The notes beneath the pieces were generated by a model. It did no database searches. It was not told the DNA's origin and saw nothing but the letters and a program-made list of their open reading frames with translations. The position numbers and the translations under genes are program-made. DNA of 48,878 nt from Branchiibius sp. NY16-3462-2 (GTDB lineage: Bacteria; Actinomycetota; Actinomycetes; Actinomycetales; Dermatophilaceae), in contig NZ_LVCF01000039.1 in NCBI RefSeq assembly GCF_001594145.1, forward strand, positions 1 through 48,878, read 5' to 3'. Shown piece by piece: positions 41,578-48,878 of the stretch; within the stretch, counting starts at the first letter, position 1; each line of letters begins with the position of its first letter.

Positions 41578-41938
41578 TGCTCGGCTCTACATGAAGGTCG
41601 GGATCGAGCACTACCGCAAGGAGCCCGACAACACCTTCACGCAGTTGGAGACGACCTTCCACGATCTCATCGCGTATCGCGGTGCTGCTGAGCAGGGAGC
41701 CGAGCGGCTCGCCAAGGGCGACAACATCATCGCCGACGGACGGGTGCGCGACTACTCCTACGAGCGAGGTGGCCAGCGGTACGAAGGCGAGGAGTTCATC
41801 GCAACGCGCATCGGTCACGACCTGGCCCGAACCCGCTACGAGGTGGACCGCAGCGAACGCACTTCCGGCCGCGACGCGACCGCGTTCGCCGCCCCTCAGC
41901 AGCCCGCGCCGTCCACCGCGACCGCCATCGGAATGTGA
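41501..41938 (+). CDS. ssb: single-stranded DNA-binding protein
   Basis: A 145-residue SSB of the plasmid type. The OB fold is visible as VASDPQLSYTERGDARLYMKV, then TFHDLIAYRGAAEQGAERLAKGD and RVRDYSYERGGQRYEGEEF, the usual strand pattern with GD before the third strand. A short Ala/Pro tail ends IGM, without the acidic DDDIPF tip of housekeeping SSB. GGAGG lies about 9 nt before the ATG. It coats single strands during replication or transfer of the element. Confidence 0.85.
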   Translation: MAIRTHQSISGFVASDPQLSYTERGDARLYMKVGIEHYRKEPDNTFTQLETTFHDLIAYRGAAEQGAERLAKGDNIIADGRVRDYSYERGGQRYEGEEFIATRIGHDLARTRYEVDRSERTSGRDATAFAAPQQPAPSTATAIGM

Positions 41939-42513
41939 GCGACTCCGCCATGACCGATCAGTTCTTCCCAGAGCACGACGACACGCCGCCCGAGGCAGGC
42001 CCGGCATCAGCTCGATTCGACTCGCCCGAGCCGCCGCACCCGGTCAACTGGAACCTGCTGACCGCCAACGATCTCGAAGCCGAGTTTCTCGAACTGAACC
42101 GCTGGGTGGACTGGCTCCGCCACACCTACGGACTCCCCGCAAGCGTCGTACCGCCGTACTGGCACCGCCACCCCGAACTCCTCTGGGAACTGTCCGCGCT
42201 GCACCTGCACTGGCTGTGCGCGTACGACCCGGAGCAGAACGGGTCCGCGCCTCTGGGCTGGCACCGCGACTTCGCCGACGCCCGCGCTCGCCTTCGCGAT
42301 TGGGTAGCGGCGTGCGGCACTCGGCTCGACCGGGACCGCCCGACTCGCCAGACGAGCTGGCCAGGTGAAGACCCCTCTCAACCCATCGAAGACTCACCGA
42401 TCACGGATCGCGATGAGGACTTCGTGCGGTTCGTGATCGACATGGTGGACGCACGCCAGGAGGCAGAAGATGCCTTCTTCGCGGGCGTCGACCCGGAGAC
42501 CGGCGAGGTGTGA
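41935..42513 (+). CDS. DUF4913-like protein
   Basis: A 192-residue protein with the block VPPYWHRHPELLWELSALHLHW near residues 72-93 and LRDWVAACGTRLDRDRPTRQ near 120, a pattern found in many actinobacterial elements between ssb and the integrase and often annotated as DUF4913 or hypothetical. GTG start overlaps the SSB stop. Function unknown. Confidence 0.6.
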   Translation: MSDSAMTDQFFPEHDDTPPEAGPASARFDSPEPPHPVNWNLLTANDLEAEFLELNRWVDWLRHTYGLPASVVPPYWHRHPELLWELSALHLHWLCAYDPEQNGSAPLGWHRDFADARARLRDWVAACGTRLDRDRPTRQTSWPGEDPSQPIEDSPITDRDEDFVRFVIDMVDARQEAEDAFFAGVDPETGEV

Positions 42514-42516
42514 GTC

Positions 42517-44543
42517 GTGGCGCGTCGCTATGAACGGAAGACCGGGCAGCGCCAGCAGAGCGAGCGCGAGCTGACGATCCGCGCCGAGTTCCACGAGCCG
42601 ACGATCATCGAGGAGTTCGTCGACGCGGGCGAGTCCGCTCGCAAGGCCGACCGGCCCGAGCTGATGCGGATGATCCAGTACGTCGCGAAGCACAAGACGA
42701 ACTACTGCATCGTCCACAAGGTCGACCGGCTGGCCCGCAACCGAGCCGACGATGTGACCATCCACCTTGCGCTCAAGGATGCCGGCGTCACGCTGGTGTC
42801 GGCCACGGAGAACATCGACGAGACTCCATCGGGGATGCTGCTGCACGGCATCATGTCTTCGATCGCGGAGTTCTACTCCCGCAATCTCGCTACCGAGGTG
42901 GTAAAGGGTCTGTCGCAGAAAGCGGCGCAGGGCGGAACCGTGACGAAGGCACCTATCGGCTACCGCAACGTCGGCGTGCGCGACGAGTTCGGGCGGGAGG
43001 TACGAACGTCGAGATCGACGAGGAACGAGCCCCGTTGGTGCGGTGGACGTTCCAGGTGTTCGCATCCGGTGACTGGACGACGAGCCAGCTCCACCACGAA
43101 CTCGTGGCGCGCGGCCTCACCACGGCGGCGTCGCCGCGGCGACCATCCCGACCCATCGGCAAGTCGTCGGTGCATCGGATGCTGACGAACCCGTATTACA
43201 AGGGCAGCGTCCGCTACCAGGGCGTCACCTACGCGGGAGTGCACGAGGCGATCGTCCCCAACGAGGTGTGGGATCAGGTGCAGACCGTGCTCGGCACGCA
43301 CCGCTCGGCAGCAGACGCAACGCAAGTCCATGAGCACTACTTGAAGGGCACCGTGTTCTGCGGGCAGTGCGGGTCGCGGTTGCTGGTGTGCAACGCGAAG
43401 AGCAGTCAGGGCACGATCTACCCGTACTTCGTGTGTGCGAGCCGGCATGGCGGCCGGGGCGGCTGCGCCCGGCAGGCGATGTTGATCGAGCAGGTCGAAC
43501 GACTCATCGAGCGCTTCTACACCAAGGTGCAGATCGACCCGGAAACGATCGAGGCGGTCTCGGCGATGATTCATGCCCGGTTCGACGAGATGATGGCGGA
43601 AGGAGCCGCCGAGCTCGCCGACCTCGCGCCCCGGAGAGCCCAGCTCGAAGACGAGCAGCAGAAGCTGCTCCAAGCCCACTACGCCGGAGCGATCCCGCTC
43701 GACCTCCTCAAGCGCGAGCAGGACCGGATCACCGCGTCGTTGGAGACGATCGAGCACCGGATCACCGCGCACGACGGCCACTACGCCGCTGCGCGAGAGA
43801 ACCTCGACGACTCCCTGAAACTGCTGTCGAACGCCGCCGACATCTACGAGCACGCCGACGACGCGAACCGGCGTCTCATCAATCAGGCGCTGTTCAAGGC
43901 GATCTACATCGACGAGGACAACGACGTGCGCGTCGGCTGCCGCAACCCGTACGACGGGCTGAGCCTGTCCGGCCTCCATGCCGACGCACTGAGCTGGGCC
44001 GCCGAGGCAAAGAAGATGGGCCAGGCGGGAACCGCGACCAAGGGCGGACCCTTGGTCGCAAGTTCACACCTGACCCGTTTGGGGTGCCTGAGTAGTACGT
44101 TCGGCAACTCCGCCCCCAAGACAAAGACCCTGGTCAACCGCCTAGACCGTGGGGTCTACGAGGTCTCTCGACGCCCCCAGGATACCGCTCCGAAGGACGA
44201 TCGTGGCCCCGTTGTGAGGACTGTCGAGACGGCTCAAACTTTCCTCACCGCCGCTGAGGTGGACGCGCTCGTCGGCGACTACCTGGCAGGGATGAGCGTC
44301 AAGGCACTCGCCGCGAGGTATGGCATCCATCGCGCCACGGTGTTCGCGCACCTGCGTCGCCGCAACGTGCCTAGCCGCCGCCCGGGGCTGGGGATCGACG
44401 AGAAGGCGGAGGCGGTGCGACTCGCCCGAGCGGGCGTCTCGATGCGCGCGATCGGTCGCCGGATAGGCGTGGATCGTAAGGCCGTACGTGCGGCGCTGGT
44501 CGAGGCTGGACTCATCGTGGACGAGGCGAGCGATGACTCGTAG
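42517..44543 (+). pseudogene. large serine recombinase (integrase), frameshifted and missing its front
   Basis: Remains of a large serine integrase. The first frame (42517 to about 43007) reads EEFVDAGESARKADRPELMRM, VHKVDRLARNRADDV and FYSRNLATEVVKG, the resolvase core. A one-base loss at about 43007 shifts into a second frame beginning VEIDEERAPLVRWTF and running through the recombinase domain, a zinc ribbon (VFCGQCGSRLLVCN ... CASRHGGRGGC), coiled coil, and two C-terminal helix-turn-helix segments (ALAARYGIHRATVFAH). The N-terminal YxRxS block with the nucleophilic serine is absent. So the gene is broken in two ways and could not integrate the element. A sequencing error could explain only the frameshift. 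Confidence 0.8.
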
Positions 44544-44616
44544 CTGCGGTTCCGATTTGCTGATCCGTCGGTAGCTCTCGGCGCACCTCGTCGGTAACGA
44601 GCGCCGAGAGGAACCG

Positions 44617-45603
44617 ATGATGGCCAGCTTGAGTGATGTCGCGAGCGATGAGCGCACTGCGAGGATGGTGCTGTCGATGCTCGTCGAGCCCAATGACCCG
44701 GTGACAGGACGCATCTTGGCCCGGCTCGGCGCAGTTGAAACGCTTTGGCTCGCTGAACACGACGGTGCAGTAGTCGGGCTGAGCCCTGTGGACGCGCAGG
44801 TCTGGCGCGACCACCTCAGCGTGCCAGACGCGAAGGAACTCGCCGCGCGTATCGACCAGGTGCAGCAATCGGGAGTTCGAGCACTCGTCCCAGGCGATAG
44901 CGACTGGCCTACCGCCGTCGACGATCTTGGTGAAGTTGCGCCCTACCTGCTGTGGACTCGCGGCGCGTCATTCTTCCTCTCCCGTCCGATGAGCGATTTC
45001 GTCACGATCGCCGGCGCTCGGGCATGCACGTCCTACGGCGACTACGTAGCTCGGGAACTCGCCAGTTCCGTTGCCGCAGACGAACGAGTTGTCGTTGCGG
45101 GAGGCGCCTACGGGATCGAAGGCGCGTCACATCTGGCAGCCCTCGCGGCGGGTGGCGACACGATCGCCATCCTCGCCAACGGAGTCGATCGTCCGTACCC
45201 CGTCGGCCATCGCGACCTGCTTGATCGCGTCGCTGATGTCGGTCTTCTTGCAAGCGAGGTTCCGCCCGGCGCCGTTCCGTCTCGGCACCGGTTCATCGCC
45301 CGCGCCCGGCTGATGGCTGCGCTGTCCTCTGCGACGGTCATCGTCGAGGCAGGCGGTCGGTCAGGTTCACTTGTGGTTGCCCAGCGAGCCGCCGAACTCG
45401 GCCGACGTGTCGGAGCCGTCCCTGGCCCGGTCACGAGTGCCGCGAGCGTTGGGCCGCATCGTTTGCTGCGCGATGGCATAGCGTCCCTGGTGGCGGATAC
45501 TTCGGACCTCGCGAGTCTGGTTGGACCAGGCCAGGTGTCACGAGAGCGACTCGACATGGAGCAGGTCCGCCCACCTTCGCCTGCTCCGACGCGCACGCTG
45601 TAG
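44617..45603 (+). CDS. DprA/Smf-like protein
   Basis: A 328-residue protein of the DprA/Smf family. The Rossmann-like DprA fold is clear: VTIAGARACTSYGDYVARELA near residue 128, VVAGGAYGIEGASHLAALA near 157, ILANGVDRPYPVGHRDL, PPGAVPSRHRFIARARL near 220, and VIVEAGGRSGSLVVAQRAAELGR. Housekeeping DprA loads RecA on incoming single-stranded DNA. Here it sits between a broken integrase and Qat defence genes, and DprA-like genes are also found in defence islands, so an immune role is possible. AGAGGA lies 6 nt before the ATG. Confidence 0.85.
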   Translation: MMASLSDVASDERTARMVLSMLVEPNDPVTGRILARLGAVETLWLAEHDGAVVGLSPVDAQVWRDHLSVPDAKELAARIDQVQQSGVRALVPGDSDWPTAVDDLGEVAPYLLWTRGASFFLSRPMSDFVTIAGARACTSYGDYVARELASSVAADERVVVAGGAYGIEGASHLAALAAGGDTIAILANGVDRPYPVGHRDLLDRVADVGLLASEVPPGAVPSRHRFIARARLMAALSSATVIVEAGGRSGSLVVAQRAAELGRRVGAVPGPVTSAASVGPHRLLRDGIASLVADTSDLASLVGPGQVSRERLDMEQVRPPSPAPTRTL

Positions 45604-45639
45604 CGCGCCGGGTCGGCACAGGCCGCCTGGCACTTGAAC

Positions 45640-46002
45640 TCAGCGAGGGCTTCGAGTGAGTTCGCGCAGTGTCATATCGGAGCGTTCCTGCCGCTGCGCG
45701 CGGTACGCACGGGCGCGAGCTTTCGTGAGGAGAACGACGCTCACAGGGCCGATGGCCAGCATCTTGAGAGCGTTCCAGATGCAGAGCAGGACTACGAGGT
45801 GGAGCCACCCCGGGCCGCCACTCTCGATGAGCGTGGTGCACCAGAAGGCGACGGCCAGGTAGGGGCCGGCAAGAAGCATCGCTGGCACGCCCCACTTCAG
45901 TCCCTTCCGGGTGCGGATCAGGTCGAGCAGGACATTGCTCGGCATGTAGCGGCGCAGGAAGTAGCGAACCTCGGCGCTGGCTGTCCACAGTAGGCGGATC
46001 AT
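45640..46002 (-). CDS. small membrane protein (actinobacterial, unknown function)
   Basis: A 120-residue protein with two or three hydrophobic segments (GVPAMLLAGPYLAVAFW; LHLVVLLCIWNALKMLAIGPVSVVLL) and a basic C-terminus. Similar proteins are common in actinobacteria and are often mislabelled sulfate permease; no transport motif is visible. ATG 46002 has GAGGAG 6 nt upstream. It is oriented against the DprA-like gene. Confidence 0.65.
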   Translation of the reverse strand: MIRLLWTASAEVRYFLRRYMPSNVLLDLIRTRKGLKWGVPAMLLAGPYLAVAFWCTTLIESGGPGWLHLVVLLCIWNALKMLAIGPVSVVLLTKARARAYRAQRQERSDMTLRELTRSPR

Positions 46003-46292
46003 GATGGGCTCCTCTCAACACGCGAGTCATTGTCGAGACGGTGCGTGGAGAGTGACCCGAAGGTCTGCCGCGAGCGGCCCAAAGGTAAGGAGAAATCCGC
46101 CTCGCCTTCCAGGGTACGCCGAGGTGTCGACATTTGGAAGGCTCCGAAGGGCCCGGGCGCGACCCGCATGTGGGAAGCCTTCAGCCCCTGCGGCGTGCTG
46201 AGAGGTGGCGGCTTCGTTGAGCGCCGGGAGCGCGCGGAGGGCGCTGTCACGACTCCGACCCTGCGGTAGTGGAGCCCCGGTAGGCCCTCGCC
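46003..46292. other. gap without a supported gene
   Basis: 290 nt between the membrane-protein gene and the end of qatD. Open frames exist on both strands but none has a ribosome site or convincing composition. No repeat or hairpin of note was seen. Confidence 0.5.
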
Positions 46293-47051
46293 TCAGACGG
46301 TCAGAAGGGTGTCGGCTAGCGACTCGGACACTACGTCGATAGCGCCGGTCACGACAGCGAGGCGCTTCAGATTCGTCCAAAGCTGATGGCGAGTTTCCTG
46401 GTTCGAAGCCCGCCACAGGGTAGCAAGGCGTTTCTCCAATGCGGTCGTCTCACCGGGTGTCCGCGCACGTACCTGCCGTGCCGGGAAGTCGGTCTCGGGC
46501 AGCACTCGGTCACGAGGCATAGCAGTTAGCAGAGCGTCACTCATCGCGCTGTTCACCGAGAAGTAGGTCCCAAGTCTCATTGCCTCAGTCAACTCGCTAG
46601 ACGTACCAAGAAACCAGTGGAGAATGACGCCGGGATGGGCGCGTTGCTTCACCAGGTCGAGGACTTCGCGTGTGCGCCCGGTGGAGTGGATGGAGATCAT
46701 GACTGGCTTGCCGTCGCAGGCGTCGAGGACGTCACTGAGTATTTGCTCTTGCTCGTCGCGAGCGCCGCGACGGTCCAGACCGACCTCTCCCACAAGCGCA
46801 AACCGAGGAAGGAGCTGACGAAACACTTCTGGGTTGTACTCCGCACGCGCAGTCGCGACCGCTGGGTGGACGCCGATACCCCAGGTAAGACCGCGGTCGT
46901 CGCGGTTCATGACAAGTCGTGCCTCGGAGAGACTGCGGGTAACCGCGAAGACGTGAGAGTGACCGAGAGTGGCGAGTTGGCTGTGAGTCACGTCTGGTGC
47001 GACGTGGGCATGGCAGTCCAGAGTCGGGAGTCGGTCTTGGCGATTGCTCAT
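46293..47051 (-). CDS. qatD: QatD: TatD-like DNase of the Qat defence system
   Basis: A 252-residue metal-dependent hydrolase of the TatD type. Metal ligands are in the expected order: LDCHAHV (His14, His16), GVHP (60-63), GEVGLD (Glu89), ISIHSTGR (His122), LHWF (His145) and ETDFP (Asp188). TatD proteins are Mg/Zn-dependent DNases; in QatABCD antiviral systems one is the nuclease component. ATG 47051 overlaps the qatC stop (ATGA), so it is the last gene of the operon. The DCHAH start replaces the commoner DTHxH. Confidence 0.85.
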   Translation of the reverse strand: MSNRQDRLPTLDCHAHVAPDVTHSQLATLGHSHVFAVTRSLSEARLVMNRDDRGLTWGIGVHPAVATARAEYNPEVFRQLLPRFALVGEVGLDRRGARDEQEQILSDVLDACDGKPVMISIHSTGRTREVLDLVKQRAHPGVILHWFLGTSSELTEAMRLGTYFSVNSAMSDALLTAMPRDRVLPETDFPARQVRARTPGETTALEKRLATLWRASNQETRHQLWTNLKRLAVVTGAIDVVSESLADTLLTV

Positions 47052-48322
47052 GGGAGCTCCAACATCGCGAGCTCATCCAGTCCCCGCTGAACAAGGCCCT
47101 CAACGCGATCGAGATCGTAGTCGGGTGGCCAGGTTCCGGAGTCGATTGCGTCCGCGTCCGCTCCAGCCTCGATTGCATATCGGACGGCCTCGATATCGCC
47201 CCGTCGGGCGTCAATGAGTTCGGCGAGGTGGGTTCCGGATATCGCGTGACAGAGGTACTGAGTCTTGTCCGGAACCTCGGCCTTGATGAACGTTGCGCGG
47301 CGCACCATGCAAGGCACGCAGAGACCGCAGTTGAGATTGGGCGATCCTCCGAACCAGTTGCCGCCGAGCTTGCTACACGAGAGCGTGGCGGCTGCAGTCT
47401 CCTGCCAGCCGGACGGTGGGCGGAGGCCACGGATGCTCTGCATCATTTCGCCCTTCGTCATCCATTCGAACGGGTTCGTGACGGTGACGTCGATGTTCAG
47501 TGCGGTCAGAATCTCTGCGACGCGCCTGAACGTCTCGGGATGGGTGGAGCGGGTTGACAAGGCGCCGCCTCGATTGGGTCTCAGTGGCAGATTGATTCCT
47601 GTGTAGCCGTTCTCGGGGATAATCAAGCTCCGTGAACCAAGGCTGCTCGCGACAGCGACGCCCAGGCTCAGAAACATGAAGGCCCTGCTGCGACTGCTCG
47701 GCTCACGGCGCCTGATTGCTTGTGCGAGTTGGACTCGCGTGTAGGACGGTGCAGGAGCGAAAGACTGGCCCAGCCAGGTTCCGACAGTGGACTGCGCACC
47801 GCGGATCGACGTGGCGCTGTCCTTGTGCCCAACGAAGATCGTCTCGGCGCCCGACATCAGCAGTTGGATCGCACCGAGGAACGAGTCCAGCCCGCCGCTC
47901 AAGAGCGCAACCGAGCCGTTCTCGCCGACCTTCAGGGTCTCCTCGAAGTCGACCTCGGCTCCTCCGGCCACGGTTAGGTTCCAGGTGTCGCCGGTAAGCC
48001 AGCCTAGAAGCTCCGAGGTCGTGTCGAGGAGCTCCTCGGTCCACAGTTCTGGGGCCACGACCGTAACGTGGAGCGCGATGTCTCGGCTGAAGCGGGCTCC
48101 GCGCCTGGTGCTGCGATCGGCCATGTATGCGCCGGCGGCGATGTGGACAAGGTCCGCCACTGCGGGGGCAACGTCTTGCAGAGGTGCGAGGTTCCAAGCG
48201 AGGTCTGACACGACGGACTTCGTGTGGCCGGGCGCGGTTGGCCACTTGAGGGTGTCGTATCCCTGGAGCCGTGACTTCTTGTCGCCTTGAGCCCTAACGA
48301 CATAGGCCCCGCATGCTGTCAC
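47048..48322 (-). CDS. qatC: QatC: QueC-like protein of the Qat defence system
   Basis: A 424-residue protein. ALLSGGLDSFLGA near residues 139-151 is the PP-loop ATP-binding signature SGGLDS of QueC, which makes the deazaguanine precursor preQ0. Near residues 335-372 LSCSKLGGNW and LNCGLCVPCMVRR give the four-cysteine zinc site of that family. It carries about 130 extra N-terminal residues compared with QueC, as expected for the defence-associated QatC. GTG start at 48322 overlaps the qatB stop (GTGA); an upstream in-frame start at 48448 lies inside qatB and is rejected. Confidence 0.85.
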   Translation of the reverse strand: MTACGAYVVRAQGDKKSRLQGYDTLKWPTAPGHTKSVVSDLAWNLAPLQDVAPAVADLVHIAAGAYMADRSTRRGARFSRDIALHVTVVAPELWTEELLDTTSELLGWLTGDTWNLTVAGGAEVDFEETLKVGENGSVALLSGGLDSFLGAIQLLMSGAETIFVGHKDSATSIRGAQSTVGTWLGQSFAPAPSYTRVQLAQAIRRREPSSRSRAFMFLSLGVAVASSLGSRSLIIPENGYTGINLPLRPNRGGALSTRSTHPETFRRVAEILTALNIDVTVTNPFEWMTKGEMMQSIRGLRPPSGWQETAAATLSCSKLGGNWFGGSPNLNCGLCVPCMVRRATFIKAEVPDKTQYLCHAISGTHLAELIDARRGDIEAVRYAIEAGADADAIDSGTWPPDYDLDRVEGLVQRGLDELAMLELP

Positions 48323-48878
48323 GATCGCTCGCCTTTCAGGAGTCGCAGCACGTCGGCGCTCATCTGGCGTGCGACTTGGTGGAAGTCTCGCGTCGTGACG
48401 GTGCCGTAGCTGCCGAGGTCGAGCTTGTTGACCTTGGCTTTGACCCACTGTCGAAGTCCTGTTTCGTGCTGGTGCGCCTGCTTTGCCGTAACGGAGTTAG
48501 CGAGTATCTGGTCTCGTAGTTCTATCAAACCGAGTCGGACGGTCAGTTCACCTATGAAGTTGCGGATCGCCTCAAGCCCTGAGAGATTGCTGGACTCGGG
48601 GCCGCTTGCGAGCAGGACTTTGATCTGTTCCAGAGACGCCTGGCGCATCGCTTGCTCATCTGGGTGCCCGGCCTGCCCGATCGCGACATCGAGAATCCGC
48701 GCGCACCGCATTCGCGGTGACAGCGCGTCCAACTCCTCCAACGTCAGTCCGTAGCCAGCGAGCGTTGCGGAGTCGCGATCTCGGTACGCCGTTGCGGCAC
48801 CGATAGCGCTGCCGCCCCGAGCTGCCTGTGCCGTGACCCGGCGCCCACCACCCGATGAGCCGCCACCTCCTGAAGCAC
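48319..48878 (-). CDS. qatB: QatB, partial (continues beyond the window)
   Basis: The C-terminal 186 or so residues of QatB. The frame is open to the right edge. It begins with a Gly/Ser-rich stretch (SGGGSSGGGRRVTAQAARGG), then the block YGLTLEELDALSPRMRCARIL, and a helical C-terminus ending LRLLKGERS. The Gly-rich N-terminal region followed by QAARGG is characteristic of QatB proteins. Function not known in detail; it is required with QatA, C and D in described systems. The ATPase gene qatA should lie just outside the window. Confidence 0.75.
   Translation of the reverse strand, partial: ASGGGGSSGGGRRVTAQAARGGSAIGAATAYRDRDSATLAGYGLTLEELDALSPRMRCARILDVAIGQAGHPDEQAMRQASLEQIKVLLASGPESSNLSGLEAIRNFIGELTVRLGLIELRDQILANSVTAKQAHQHETGLRQWVKAKVNKLDLGSYGTVTTRDFHQVARQMSADVLRLLKGERS

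Noticed and set aside
46030..46269. 79-residue plus-strand open frame between the membrane gene and qatD
   Set aside because: No ribosome site, and overlapping open frames on the other strand look equally good. Basic composition fits chance in high-GC DNA.

Overview
The window is GC-rich with strong GC third-position bias. It carries a sortase-type surface protein, a DUF2637 protein, a DUF7455-like zinc protein and an mIHF-like protein. I read it as accessory DNA, plasmid or integrative conjugative element, of a high-GC Actinomycetota. No rRNA, complete tRNA or CRISPR array was seen, and the species cannot be named from sequence alone.

Layout. (1) 1-620: the tail of an IS1380-type insertion sequence. 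(2) About 617 to 36970: a large conjugative/replicative element. It holds several helicases (RecG-like 1706-4396, SF1 8694-9986, DinG-like 11435-13840), a MoxR ATPase plus VWA/HECGH pair (4461-7117), a cell-surface and transfer module (LPHTG-anchored protein, lipoprotein, SLT/CHAP wall hydrolase, VirB4-type ATPase, TcpC/VirB8-like protein; 14023-23740), a RecB/Cas4-like nuclease (25601-27106), and an overlapping operon ParA-like / membrane / unknown / mIHF-like / sigma-70-like (30572 down to 27160). A gene-free, repeat-rich stretch of about 1.2 kb (30573-31813) looks like an origin or partition locus, followed by an unknown gene and a TOPRIM plus D5-like primase-helicase (32749-35679). (3) About 37008 to 44543: a decayed second element of a different kind, with a truncated prim-pol, DUF2637, ParB-like, a truncated TraG coupling protein, SSB, a DUF4913-like protein and a broken serine integrase. 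(4) 44617-48878: a defence-island-like tail with a DprA-like gene, a small membrane protein, and QatD, QatC and partial QatB of a Qat antiviral system whose QatA would lie beyond the right edge.

The most notable signal is regulatory. An 11-bp sequence CGTCGCACCGT occurs 18 times in region 2, always in the sense orientation of the following gene. In 15 cases it ends 6 or 7 nt before an ATG or GTG start. That is where a -10 element of a leaderless promoter would sit, and it settles the start codon of most of these genes. In two further cases it lies farther upstream of genes with an apparent 5' leader, and one copy lies inside an open frame. A second, independent element, ACCCTG-N17-CATGTAG-N6-start, precedes three genes of the surface/transfer module. 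Because the same element encodes a divergent sigma-70-like protein (27160-27981), I propose a private sigma-factor/promoter regulon that coordinates replication, recombination and transfer genes. The pairing of this sigma with either promoter class is inference.
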